Source of the DNA: Phallus indusiatus
Lineage: Eukaryota; Basidiomycota; Agaricomycetes; Phallales; Phallaceae
Direction: 5' to 3'
Assembly: GCA_027605045.1 (NCBI GenBank)
Contig: JAQFWX010000005.1
Coordinates: 1,860,001-1,924,000, forward strand
Length of the DNA stretch: 64,000 bases
The translations under genes and the position numbers were made by a program. The notes below the pieces were generated by a model that worked only from the letters and a program-made list of their open reading frames with translations, did not search any database and was not told the origin of the DNA. Shown in pieces: positions 34,069 to 45,168 of the stretch. The first letter of the stretch is position 1. Each line of letters begins with the position of its first letter.

Positions 34069-35441
34069 TCAACTTGGGCAAGGAGGATCGAGGAACGTAA
34101 CTTGTCCGAGCCCGCTTCTTTCAATATCCAATAGGACGGCGTCGAGACTTTGAATAAAGGTAACGTGGCCGCTTGTACTGGCGGCAACGATCATGCCCAC
34201 AGGTCTTCCAGGTTTTGTTATCCTATTCGCTCCTTCAATGTCTTGCCTTTCATGCGCGCTGACAATTGCACCAGCGTCGCCGGGATATGAGAAAGTGCCA
34301 CCCCATGGATGTGAGATAATGATATAGTCCCGCCGACGAACACCACGGCCGTCTCTTGGAAGGCGATAGAGAGATTTGATACCATTTATTGTACCAATGG
34401 TATGCGATGTTGTGCGCCCCCGTTTTGATACGATTGATCCCGTTTCTAGTTTTCCTACTTGACTCGGCTTGATATGCTTGAATAATGGTGTTCGCGGTTT
34501 ACTTTCCGCCATCGCTTTTGATGCGGTAACACGCGTTATCTCAGCCACCGCCCACATATTTGAAGCAGGTATGGCAAGTGAAGGAGTAGTAATGGATGTC
34601 GGGGAGAGGTGGGATGTGGGGGAAATGTGGGATGGGGAACTGGGGGCGGGAGAGGTAGAAACACCGAGGATTCTCCCGAGCTCAAATGTCGCCTGCAGAA
34701 TCCTTCGACGTGATTCTAGGGCATTCAGCTGGGAGGAATCTCTAGAAAGAATATCCCTGCACATTTCATTTTCATCCTCATAACTCATGTCTCTATCGGC
34801 GACGCTGGGCTGGGAGATTACGTCGCCGGTAGAGACTTCGTAAGTCGGCGGTACGGTTAACATACACACCGACTTCGAGTGCGAGGACAAATGAATATAT
34901 GCACCGAGACTGACTGAATGTCGGTCATTTCGTATCAGTCCACACGACGCTCCTAGTGACGGCACGTCTGTTTGCAGCAATGTTTTCGGACTTGGGAGAC
35001 CGTTCCGATCTGAATTGTTGGCAAAAACAGCCGGATACGACTGGCGCACGTGAACATGAAAGGTAAAATCTGTCTCGAGCAAGACGTCCTCGATCCTATG
35101 AGGATTGGCAACACCGATCAGAAAGACGGGGAAACAAAGGGGTTTAAGTCTGACGGGAAGAAAGAGGGTTAAAAAAAGTTATAGATTGAAAGGGAACACT
35201 CACCCAACTAGACTGATCTCATAAGGTTCATTATCCTCTATGACGGCTTCAATCCTTGAAGCCAATTCATCGAATATTCTCGATGCCAATTTGCCGCCAG
35301 GATCATCTGGCGGCAAGGGCTCATACAAGTCCCCGTCTGCGAGGTCTAAAGGGACGTACTGAATAAGGTTGGCACGTGTTTCCTAAAGTTGTATTGAGGA
35401 TAGGTTATCATCGTCATAAAAGATGTTATACGTACCAACAT
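34069..35441 (-). CDS. Unknown protein with possible trypsin-like C-terminal fold
   Basis: The exons are a short first one (35441-35436, just Met-Leu), one at about 35387-35210 (ETRANLIQYVPLDLADG to YEISLVG), and one at about 35131-34069. The protein is about 415 aa, and the start is the least certain part. The C-terminal part has GTFSYPGDAGAIVS followed by PVGMIVAASTSGHVTFIQ and a final LDAVLLDIE. This arrangement resembles the GDSG-to-C-terminal half of chymotrypsin-fold proteins, with Ala in place of the catalytic Ser, so any protease ancestry would be inactive. The middle is Ser/Pro-rich (about 34590-34680). The fold assignment is inference only. Confidence 0.55.
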
Positions 35442-36984
35442 TGTACATATATAGGTTTGATGGTTTAAGAAAGTTTAAGACGGGTCTTGACGCAGGGGAA
35501 AGAGCCTGACTGACTGCCTTGTTCAAGATTTTTGTCGGTCTTTATACCCAGAACTATTGAGTTCAATCCGTTGGACATGAGTGCATGAGGACTTGATGAC
35601 TTGAGCTTGAGTATTCGCGTGCTCTTGTCCATGTCCTGACTCCTGGGGGCACGCTGACGCGCCACATAGTGTCGTCCAAGATTCATGGACCCCCAACAAG
35701 TTGACCTACGCGAGCTTCACCATCTTCATGATTACAATTCCTAAACAATAAAATCACCTTTTCCAAACAAGCAGCAAGACGGTGAACATGTTGCTGACGC
35801 TGACGCATCTGGACAGAGGGAGTTTCGGTTTTCTCCGGGTGGCCGGGATGTGGGACCACAGTGCGAGTATTGAGTCGGATACCAGCTGGAAACTATATGG
35901 GTTACGAAGCCGCCCATATTACCCCGCTTAGCGAAACTGATCTGGTAAGGTCATTGGTTTAGTTTTATGATATAGTAATATGCACGAAATCTGACGTTTT
36001 CTGGAAGGGGGAATCCAACAATTTCAAAAGATTCATCACTGACGATACTATGATCTAACGGTCAACCAAGAAAGGAAATTAACTCAGTACAAAACGGCTT
36101 TCTCTGCTTTTCTACGGAACACAGTCATTTTGGTAACTACGAAATAGGAGTCAATCCAGATGTGATTTCTCTGTTTTGATGTCATTTAGCTTGAGAGAGA
36201 GCAACGCGCATTGGTGCCGTTTTGTCGTCTTCTCCCAAGTTGATCTGACTCTGTTTTTGCTGTTGCTATTTTCTTGTTGTTTTCTTTTTGTTTTCACTGT
36301 TTCCCTCTAATAATCGTGAACACAATGCACTGAAAGAACCGGGCCACTTACGGAGCAAAGGCGACTGTCGAAGAACCAACCACAGAACCACAAGAATCCG
36401 TTCCATCATGCACACTCGGACATCATGGTTTCTAGGTGTTAAATGGTGAATATTGTTCAGTGTTGCCCCAAGTGCGGTCCACAAGATTCAAGAAGACAAG
36501 TCGTGCAACGGAGAATGAAGATATACAAATCATTGGCTTCTATCGTTTGAAACAATTGCAATGACATGAATTCGGGAATATCCTACAGCCGTTCAAGTTA
36601 GTCACCTCGGAAGAATGTAGAATGGTGACCATAACTATTGCAACTCACGGAGGAAACCTTTTCATCATGTGGGGAATCGAAATGAGGATGTAAGCCGCCA
36701 TATCCCCGTCGACTTTGACAACAGTCTTGCAACCGGTTGTTGATCAGTATTGAATGTGTTGGATATACAAAAATGTAGGGTAATCGTAGATTAGAAGAAC
36801 ACAGAGTGGATACGGGCACAGATCCTAGACATAAAATGAGACTTATGATGAGTGGAGACAAACTGCTCAAGCGTATAATGTCTGTAATACATTATATATA
36901 GTTCGACGCTCAAACTCCAACATACTGGACCGAGTCCTGGGCTCCTGGGATTCATGGCTTCTGATCACGATTCCTCAGAATACT
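35442..36984. other. Intergenic region
   Basis: No supported gene. A hydrophobic, signal-peptide-like frame on the minus strand near 36800-36870 has no ATG. AT-rich sequence near 36885-36905 may be promoter-related. Nothing else stands out. Confidence 0.45.
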
Positions 36985-37299
36985 TTAGGAAGTGAACAGA
37001 CTTAAGCTTCCTGATATTGTCATTGGTTCGCTGAGGTTTCCGCCTCGGACAACGTGAAAAAGGAAACGATTTCGAGACAAGTCCGCTGACACAATAGTTT
37101 GGTCGAAAAGAGAGTTCACAAGTCGAGGTTCAATAACGGTATTTTCCGGGACCGAGTCTTCAAGCTGGGTGATTTGCCGGAACCACGTGACCTCGCTTGA
37201 CTCGGCATTGGGCTTGACACTCTTCTCACGCTCAACAGCTTCTTGAGTCTGAGGCCTCCTCGACGCTCGGGGCCCGGGGCTCATTCCGGTGGGCTTCAT
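36985..37299 (-). CDS. Possible small hypothetical protein
   Basis: A 104-codon frame with its own ATG at 37299 encodes a polar protein with WFRQITQLEDSVPENTVIE and a RNRFLFHVVRGGN stretch. Its start lies 3 bp from the most upstream ATG of the divergent F-box frame. At most one of the two outermost starts is therefore likely to be used. No family was recognised. Confidence 0.25.
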   Translation of the reverse strand: MKPTGMSPGPRASRRPQTQEAVEREKSVKPNAESSEVTWFRQITQLEDSVPENTVIEPRLVNSLFDQTIVSADLSRNRFLFHVVRGGNLSEPMTISGSLSLFTS

Positions 37300-37301
37300 C
37301 G

Positions 37302-39059
37302 ATGTGTTTCAAATGGCGCACGAATAAACAACATTCACACATCAAACTGTCTTCCTTAACTCAAACTTACGCTCATGAGCGGATTACCTCCAGCTCAAAG
37401 CTTGAAGACAAACATATTACTGATGCAAGCACAAGCAATGCCAAAGACATGGAACTTCGCAACTACAAAGTCGCTATAAATCAAGTGATACCCGACATAC
37501 TCTACACAATCTTCACATTAGCAATCTACGACTCAGCCCGTCCTATGAGGGCTTCTTTGACGATTTCTCACGTTTGTTGTCATTGGAGGAAATCCGCGTT
37601 GGGATGGCCAGGTTTATGGAAATTCATAGATCTGGATACTAAACATACAATAATCGATTTGTTCGTGGATCGATCTGCGGATGCTCCTCTCGGGCTTTCG
37701 TGGACCACCCAGACATACCACTGGCGCACCATCGACGATCCGAGACCCAGTCCACACGTACAATATCTCGCGTCCAAAGCAGATCTTATTTTACCTCGTT
37801 TGTCTTCTTTGACTCTGCATCTTTCGGACTTCCGACTCGATCAAATTATGCATGTCTTTCAAAATTCTACTACATCGCGACCACTTCAACTACGTCGCTT
37901 GGATATTGAGGTGCGCGGCCTCGGCCCCGTTATAGTAATGACCACACCAATGAAACGAATCAACTTGAACGATGTTCTCCGATTAGACTATCTGTGTCTT
38001 AGAGAACTCAACCTTCGAGGATTAGACTTACCGTGGCCCCAACTTCCTCACAACAAATTGACACACTTCAGACTCTACCTTCCAATCAACCCGCCCACAC
38101 TATCTCATCTACTACAATTTCTGACCAACTGTCCCTTCTTATGCGAGCTCGAATTTCGTATTTCAGACCTTCAGAACGTCACCTCCGTCACGACAGCGTC
38201 GACATCAACGGCAGAGTCGCTAGACTTTCCTAACCTCAAACGACTCATATTGTCTGGCACGGGGGTTTCAAGCTATGATTATATCACCAGGTTATCGTCC
38301 CGCATTCGACCGTTAACATTTCTGTCCGAGTTTAATTTGATCTATGTTCATCGTTTGAACCTAACACTGCCTGAGCCTGAGCCGATCTCAAACACGCGTT
38401 TCCACATTTTCGGAGCAGTACCTTCCGGTATATTTTCCCACTTTATCGGTCATCACTACCTATACATATCCATCGACTTAAACCTCAGCTTGTTCAATCT
38501 TTATTCTGCTCCTGATCGGATTAGTAACCCTTTAGACTGTCCATTTCGTATCTCAGGTTCCTTCCCACAAGGCTCGGAATTCCTTTCATATCTAACCCCT
38601 ATTCTCGACTTTATACGTACCATTCCTAAACCAACACACCTAGTATTATGCCTTAAAGCTTGGGACGTTCTCACTTCATGGATTACCGATTTCAATGACG
38701 CCTTTCCTTGTCTCCACACTTTAGAAATGTCGCAATATTATGCTCACGAAACACACTTTATCACGTCTGTCCCCCCGACCGTTGTTCCCTCGACAGTCAG
38801 GTTAACCATCAAAAGAATTATTTTGGTTGACTCTTTCATCCCATCTGCACTTCTATTAGACTTCGTCGCAAAGGCTGGAGCTCAAATAGTAGAATTGGAT
38901 AACCATTACAAAGGCTACCTAGGCAACAATGGATTCAAAAACGTCGTTGCTGCGTTGCGTCAAAGAGGGGTTGTAGTTGTCCCAGTTGGTCGTAATCTGG
39001 ATGAGGTCGCACTGCTCGATATAGGTATATTTGCTAGTGGTCACCAATTCTTAGATTGA
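37302..39059 (+). CDS. F-box domain protein
   Basis: This is an uninterrupted frame of up to 585 aa. The F-box lies near residues 58-105: INQVIPDILYTIFTLAIYD, then RASLTISHVCCHWRKSALGWPGLW, the usual Agaricomycete pattern with CxxWR and a P-x-LW end. The rest is Leu-rich with irregular repeats (LRELNLRGLDLPW and similar), like the variable LRR-type regions that recruit substrates. F-box proteins link substrates to Skp1-Cullin ubiquitin ligases. The ATG at 37449, just before the F-box, is an alternative start. It is more likely if the small minus-strand gene next to it is real. The target cannot be predicted. Confidence 0.85.
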   Translation: MCFKWRTNKQHSHIKLSSLTQTYAHERITSSSKLEDKHITDASTSNAKDMELRNYKVAINQVIPDILYTIFTLAIYDSARPMRASLTISHVCCHWRKSALGWPGLWKFIDLDTKHTIIDLFVDRSADAPLGLSWTTQTYHWRTIDDPRPSPHVQYLASKADLILPRLSSLTLHLSDFRLDQIMHVFQNSTTSRPLQLRRLDIEVRGLGPVIVMTTPMKRINLNDVLRLDYLCLRELNLRGLDLPWPQLPHNKLTHFRLYLPINPPTLSHLLQFLTNCPFLCELEFRISDLQNVTSVTTASTSTAESLDFPNLKRLILSGTGVSSYDYITRLSSRIRPLTFLSEFNLIYVHRLNLTLPEPEPISNTRFHIFGAVPSGIFSHFIGHHYLYISIDLNLSLFNLYSAPDRISNPLDCPFRISGSFPQGSEFLSYLTPILDFIRTIPKPTHLVLCLKAWDVLTSWITDFNDAFPCLHTLEMSQYYAHETHFITSVPPTVVPSTVRLTIKRIILVDSFIPSALLLDFVAKAGAQIVELDNHYKGYLGNNGFKNVVAALRQRGVVVVPVGRNLDEVALLDIGIFASGHQFLD

Positions 39060-39279
39060 TATCTGTAAAAACTTATTCATGATAGGAAGTACTCGTGTAT
39101 GAATAAATTTCTCTCGGTGAATGGCAGAGCGAAGCTGAAGTGCTAGGTGCACACTACGTCAGACGTGCCCCTATGATCAAAACTAAATGATATTATAATT
39201 TACAAAATATATAGCTATTCTTATTATTAAATTATATCCTCCTGTGTTTTTACTTTTGAAACAAAGATCGTAATACTCC

Positions 39280-41021
39280 TCATACTGTATCAGAAACACC
39301 GCAGTTCCTTAAGGAGTCCACCCTGGTGACCGATCCACGACCACTGGAGTCCTCACAACTTTCCTCATACTCATCCCCCAATTCTACGATGAACGTCTGG
39401 TGCATCTGCTGCAAGATGTCCTGGGCCGTTCGAATTGTGACCAAGGTTGCATTATTGGCATCGATCATCGAAGAGTTATCTTCTCGAAGCGCCAACGTAA
39501 AATCAGAAATCAATATTACGGAAATCCTAAAAACAAGTTTTAGGTTGAGTCGGAGATTGAGATGTTGGTTATGTAGCTTACCCGGCTTGAATTGAGCTCA
39601 AAGACGCTGTGATGATAGGATCCTGTGAAAATTAACGATTAATTGAAGAATATTGCTTCCCAGATAAATCATACTCACGGCCAGGAACTACAAAAAAAGG
39701 TGTGAATAGGTACGAATACACCGAGATAAAGGAATTTACCTGTCCAATAATCGCATACGTAACAGATATAATAACCGTAAAACTACAATGATGAAACAGA
39801 TATATATAAACACAGATTCTCTTTCGACGTTCAAGATAAACTCACCAAAACCGTGATATGACTAAAGCATGAATTAAATTTCGCGCTCAAGCTCGAAGTA
39901 TCTGGAATAACCTACTTTGTTTGAAAAGTATAGAAGCGAGGTTATTTCCTCCGTGAAGGTTGGCATCACGCTTTGATTTCCATGTGCCCCATACTTTGTA
40001 TAAACATAAGCAGAACGAAAGAACGTCAATTAAAATGCCAAATATATTTCCGAGAAGATCAATAACTCTCTCGGAGGTCGGAACTTTGAATTGGTGTTTG
40101 GTGAGACCGAATAATGTTGTAAACGAAAACGATGTCCAACATACCGCTAGGAAAAGAAAGTCAGTACTGGAAAGCAGCCTGAAGTGTACGAAGACTTGAT
40201 TGCTTACAACAGATTAAAAGTACATGTGTCGAAAAGTATCACTTCTACGGGGGAAAAAATCAAATTTTTAGTTGATAATGTATCATATTTATCAATAAAT
40301 CCGGTTTACCTAAAAGAAGGAATAGGACTCCAGCAAAGAAGGCGAAAGCCAGAAGTGTCGTTACAATTTTTCCACCCCGACAGAGGGCATAAGCTCGAGC
40401 GACCAATAAGCCTGATGACGGTTTACCTATTAATGCTCCTCACGAATTGATTCGTTAAAAGCTTACCTTGAACGCCGAGAAATGTCAAAATAGAAAAAGC
40501 ACTCGAGACGTTATAAAGAATATTGCAAGTCCTACGTTTCCATAAACTTGAGAAATCGACCAGGTCCGCCAAAATCAGACTCATTCTTACCGTTCTGGCT
40601 GTACAGGATTTATCAAAACACGATATGTATGCGAAAACCTTCTCCACTTACTGTACTCTCAGGCAAAAGGTTAATGACAAAATAAATGCTTTGAGTTATG
40701 ATAACGGGATATCTTGCAAGAACATAAAGCAAGCTTGGGATGCTGAATCGTCTAGTCCATATGCTTTCGACTTCCTGTGAAATTTGTAGCAAGGTTGTAT
40801 AAATAAGGAGGGCTGAGGATGTTTCGTCAGATATCTTCCCTCCTAGTAGTCTGTTGCGGGCCCACCTATAACCCCGATGGTAATTATATTGTAGACGTAA
40901 CTGTTCTTCCAATATGAGTAAGTGGAATAATAGAAAAATGCAGGGGTACACACGATACATATGCTTCCTGGATTAGAGTCTGAATTTCCGCTTCGGATAG
41001 TGTACTGTTCGCGGGATCCAT
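39280..41021 (-). CDS. DUF6533 seven-helix membrane protein
   Basis: This multi-exon gene starts at the ATG at 41021 (MDPANSTLSEAEIQTL). Later exons encode SSALLIYTTLLQIS and EVESIWTRRFSIPSLLYVLARY, the DUF6533 signature, then TCNILYNVSSAFSILTFLGVQ spliced to LLVARAYALCRGGK, a helix in LLAFAFFAGVLFLLL, FGILIDVLSFCLCLYKVWGTW, FTVIISVTYAIIGQ, and finally DPIITASLSSIQA and ISVILISDFTLALRE. A 9-nt microexon (39679-39687) appears to sit between two of the last exons. The layout matches the large Agaricomycete family of receptor-like membrane proteins of unknown function. I found no forced frameshift, so the gene looks intact, though some exon borders near 39800-40350 are approximate. Confidence 0.7.
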
Positions 41022-42250
41022 TTATTCTTGAGACAACGGTAATCGAGTCGGGCGATTATTATATACCCACTTCTTATCTTGAATTCTTGAATATACGTAC
41101 CAACAAGCAATAACAAGCATGCCAAAATTGGTCTAAGATCTTGAGATATCTGTTCCGTGGCTCAATGGCAGTGATGCCGTATATATTTATGTGACCATGG
41201 TTTCTAGTAGCATCCTGTTTTTCGAAAGAAAAAAAAAAATCAAGCCAGTGCTACTGGATCTGATTCAGCTCATAATTAGTACAGCCAAGGAAGATCATGA
41301 ATTTGATGATACAAAGATCCCTCTTGAAGAGTAAGATTTTCGAGAGTCAAGACCCAAATGTCTGTCTTAAACGTCAATACGCGCACTAAGACTAAAGAAG
41401 AGAAATTTTCGACGCACCGGTGTTTCTGAATCAAAATTCGCTCCACCTCCGGTATCGCCCAAATTTCGAAAAAGCACCACTTTCCCATGCTGATTGAGCA
41501 CCACGCCAAGAACTATCCTTCATCAAGCTTGAACCTTATTGATTTTGAAATAACTCAGGTGTAAGCCATCGTTGATAGTTGTTATTCCAACACCAAGCCT
41601 TTTTGTCGAAAGCAAGCCCAACTGGACCGCCATACGGACTATTTTTGACTCCGAGTGACGGACTGACGGACTTGAAGGCACAGAAAGATATCGGATGAGT
41701 TGTTCGGCGGTGCAAAAAACAACTAAAAAAACAACATCATGATAATGGTCAGAGGTGGAAGCGGCAGACGCCCAGAACGCGTGAACTTGGGGTCACAGTG
41801 ACAAAACTTTCAAGTAACGTTAAACTTTTTTCTTTTTTCTTTTTTTTGGTAGAGCTTAATACTGAAGTAACGTTGAACTTGCCTCTTATTAATCTTTGAT
41901 CTATGGACAATTTAGCCAGGCGCGATAGGATTACGGAGCCGAACGCCTGTTTCACGCCATGGTCGGTCAAGAAATTCTTTCATGCCAGTTTTGAATGATG
42001 CTCATTGTTACTGGACTATTTTTTCGGAGATATTGCCTAGGACAACAGATGGTTCTACAATTAGAAACGAAATGTCCAAATGTCCAAATTGGGTAATGGT
42101 CATGAACAATACGTCCGTTAATACATTTCATGCGAGATGTCCATGGAATGAAAGATCATTTAAAAGGCCGTTTCGAGTTACCCACATACCAACTGCATCG
42201 AGCCCACTTCTTTCCCAATTCAAATTGAACACCATTATCGCACTGTAATA
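41022..42250. other. Intergenic region
   Basis: No supported gene. A frame on the minus strand near 41276-41509 has some coding-like content (VRVLTFKTDIWVLTLENLT) but no supported start or splice sites. A/T homopolymer runs occur near 41228-41240 and 41826-41848. Confidence 0.4.
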
Positions 42251-42997
42251 ATGTCGAAACCCCTTCAATCATCCTCTCAGTCACTTTCCTCCGAATTCTC
42301 TTCCCAACAACTCGATAAAGAAAGCGGGAGAGAATCTCCTCAGGTACAGTACCAATAGATTTCGTGATGCTCCTACCCTCGATTTGATACATGTTTACCA
42401 GCTTCCAACTACCTGGTTCGCGGAAAATTTAGAGACTCACCTCTTGGTTCTTGACAAGGAGTCTCCTTTCATAAAGAAACTCAGGGAGCTGCCAACGGAG
42501 GAAGTAAGTCTAACCCTTCCCTATCTCATGCCAACTCATTAACCGAGGCTTGAAAACAGCGTCAAGCTTTGATTAAACAGATTAACACGGTCTCGGAAGG
42601 TTTGCGGGATATTTTTGACGACGTTGAGCGGTTTTGCCAAACAATCAATCCCATATGGCAAACTCCAGACGCGCATTCAACTGTGCCACCATCGCTACCA
42701 CGAGACGATAGGGCTGAGGTACGTCTCTAATGCTCTTGCCCGTTTATTCTCGTTACCTACTTGATATCGTTTAGCACCCCGTCAATCCTGCTGAGCAAGC
42801 CCACCCCAATCCTGGAAGAGCAAAAGATGGTAATCGTGTTTCTTCAAGATTAATGCGTATTACGAACTGTTAACATTTCTCGACCAGATTTTGAGCTGGC
42901 AGTAGAGTCTTTTGAGATCGTCGCAAAGGAAGCGATGCAAGAGATATCTGATCTTCTTGCTCAGTATGAACCAAGGCGACGTGAAGGGCAAGATTAG
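42251..42997 (+). CDS. Five-exon small protein, paralog 1
   Basis: Exons 42251-42343, 42402-42503, 42560-42718, 42775-42829 and 42888-42997 join with phases 0,0,0,1 to give 172 aa. The protein is soluble and largely helical: a Ser-rich start (MSKPLQSSSQ), FIKKLRELPTEE, RQALIKQINTVSEGLRDIF, then DFELAVESFEIVAKEAMQEI and a charged end. It has no signal peptide or transmembrane helix. The next gene, 43792-44527, has the same exon number and intron phases and similar segment order, so the two are tandem paralogs. Heptad-like Leu/Ile spacing suggests a coiled coil. No known family was recognised. Confidence 0.75.
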
Positions 42998-43286
42998 ATG
43001 TTGAGAGAGTTATAGATAACCTGTATCGAATTCTACCACGATATCTTATATTACTCCAGAACAAAGAAAACAAAGGATTTGTATTCTATTATTATCTCTC
43101 CGGGCTCCTTGATAAGCTGCCTGTTTAGCCACATCACCGCGTGAATATTTGTCTTAATCTTAATCTAATAACGGCGCATCGACATGAACTACTTATCGGA
43201 TAACGTGAATTTTAAAAGCCTGCGGGTTTTAGAAATGTTAGCCCTCCCAAATTGCGAGCGTTATTGTAGTCCCAACTGCTCCTTCC

Positions 43287-43700
43287 ATGTACGTGCGGAC
43301 TACTCACACCGTACTCGCCTTTGTTCTCAACCTCTCCTCTTTTTCGGATAATTCCACTTCGCTTGACGGGAGGCAATATAGGCGCAAGCGCCTAAATCTT
43401 TTGAGCCGAGGCTTGCCGCTTTATTTGCAACTCCAATCTGCTCCGCGCAGATCGTTTTTTCGGTCACGAATATGGGATTTTTGGACTACAATAATCATTC
43501 ATCATCCTTATGACGCAACATCAATATCGCCGGCACCGAATACTGAAAGACTTTTACTCGTTGCCATCATGGGTATTATTAGTCCAAAGCCATCTAGTCC
43601 AAATCCCGGACAACGCGCCGTGGACTAGACTCCTCACGGAACCTTTCAAATCTTGGATGGAATGTCCACATTTGGGTGAGATGGACTATGGGCCATGAAC
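43287..43700 (+). other. Coding-like fragment, possibly F-box-related
   Basis: A 113-codon frame from an ATG at 43287 contains LLSRGLPLYLQLQS, which resembles the linker after the F-box in many Agaricomycete F-box proteins. A second frame continues with SLPSWVLLVQSHL at about 43560. No F-box is seen and the frames are not joined by good splice sites. This is probably a remnant lying between the two small paralogs. Confidence 0.3.
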
Positions 43701-43791
43701 GACAATATGACATGCAGATACCGGTCCACACTTTGGAAACATCATTTAAAAAGACGACTTCAATTTAATTTTCACCCAAACTTCAGTGCCA

Positions 43792-44527
43792 ATGCCTCTC
43801 GAAGATCTTTTAGCAGCAGACAGAGCACTTCTCCAATCATTTTTGACATCCTCTGGTCAACCCGAGATATGGGCGCGTAGAACACTCAAGGTATGTAATG
43901 TTTGAAACATCTCTGCCGTAACCCTCAAATCTAATGTTAATATTTTTCAATCAGGCTTTTGGTCTTATTGTGTCTAGAAAAACTATGCGCAAAAGACTAC
44001 GCAAGATGTCACCCGAACAGGTCCGTCAATCGTTCCTCCTTGCTTATCTCCTGTCTTCCTAATTTCCGACGTCATCAAAATTCATTAGCTTCAAGCTCTT
44101 AATAAGGAGATTTATGCCACTGCTCAAAAGTTCCGATATCTCGTCGAAGCCATTGAAAAATCCTGGGATCCCAATGACGTGCTGATGAAGAGAATTCTGG
44201 AAGGATCGAAAGCCACACTGGCCGTAATAGATGAGAAGGCTGAGGTATGTCCTGAATAACGCAAACATGTTGAAATTGTTTGATACACATATCTGTCGTC
44301 TTTCAGGCTTTAGGTTATAATACTCAAAGCGAGTATCACGACGACTCAAGCAAAGTAGAAGATGGTAACGTAATTTCTCACATACTTACCGCTTTACAAA
44401 TCTTTTAACGTTTGACATACCAGACGCGGACTTGGAGCTCTTTCCTGACGGTTCAAGTTGGATCGGGGATGATGTCGACGTTGAATCGGAAATGCCAAAG
44501 GAGCTGACCGTCACTTCTTCCGACTAG
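43792..44527 (+). CDS. Five-exon small protein, paralog 2
   Basis: Exons 43792-43890, 43955-44020, 44089-44244, 44307-44364 and 44424-44527 join with phases 0,0,0,1 to give 160 aa. The protein starts MPLEDLLAADRALLQSFLTS, has a basic stretch TMRKRLRKMSPEQ, a helical core QALNKEIYATAQKFRYLVEA, and an acidic C-terminus with WIGDDVDVESE. Intron phases, exon lengths and the basic/helical/acidic order parallel the upstream gene at 42251-42997. All five exons are open with standard GT-AG borders, so it is probably expressed. Role and family are unknown. Confidence 0.75.
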
Positions 44528-45168
44528 CTTTTCATCATTTATTTTCACCGCCAAGTACATTGTCTGATCGCTGGCATTTATTAACTCTGCTAAATTCGAA
44601 AAGAAATTCGCAAAGGATGGAACGGAGAAAAAAGTTGATTGAAGACATTTAATTCTACCTCATCTCGCCGCTCAACTTGAAGTTTTATACATATACAATC
44701 GTCAATGAAAATATTTCGTTTCAAAAATCATTGAGTTATTACCTGTTTCATTGAAAAAAAAATACAACTGACATCGCTCCTTACTATCAAATGGTACACC
44801 TTGGACCTCGACGGAGTCCAGGTTGGTCTTCAAGTTGTTCCGCAGCGCTAGCGGGATAAACGGGAAAACCTTTCATGGTTTTTTTTTCTACGAAATAATT
44901 TGTTTGTTGTTGCTTGTTACTCTTTGTAAAACAAGTGATCATCAAGAATTGGACCTTTCGGCCGCACATTAGAGGGAGACTTATACGTAGGCTCATTCCA
45001 TCGGCTAATTACCGAACTCGCGCATTCATTTATAGTGACTAACAAGCGCAGCTAACCACACCAATACAATACTTCTCAACTTCTCAACAATTCTCTTAAA
45101 ATTACACCTACATACATACAATACACGTGCCCAAGAGAATAAAAATAAACAAAGACCCCACAAAACGA
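44528..45168. other. Intergenic region between convergent genes
   Basis: AT-rich sequence with homopolymer runs near 44755-44762 and 44879-44888. It probably contains both 3' UTRs. No gene is seen. Confidence 0.5.

Noticed and set aside
36598..36870. Minus-strand frame with a signal-peptide-like start (SPLIISLILCLGSVPVS)
   Set aside because: The frame has no ATG, only a TTG at its beginning, and no upstream exon was found to supply one.
41150..41220. Another D-arm-like stretch (GTGGCTCAATGGCAG)
   Set aside because: No pairing acceptor stem or T-loop follows.
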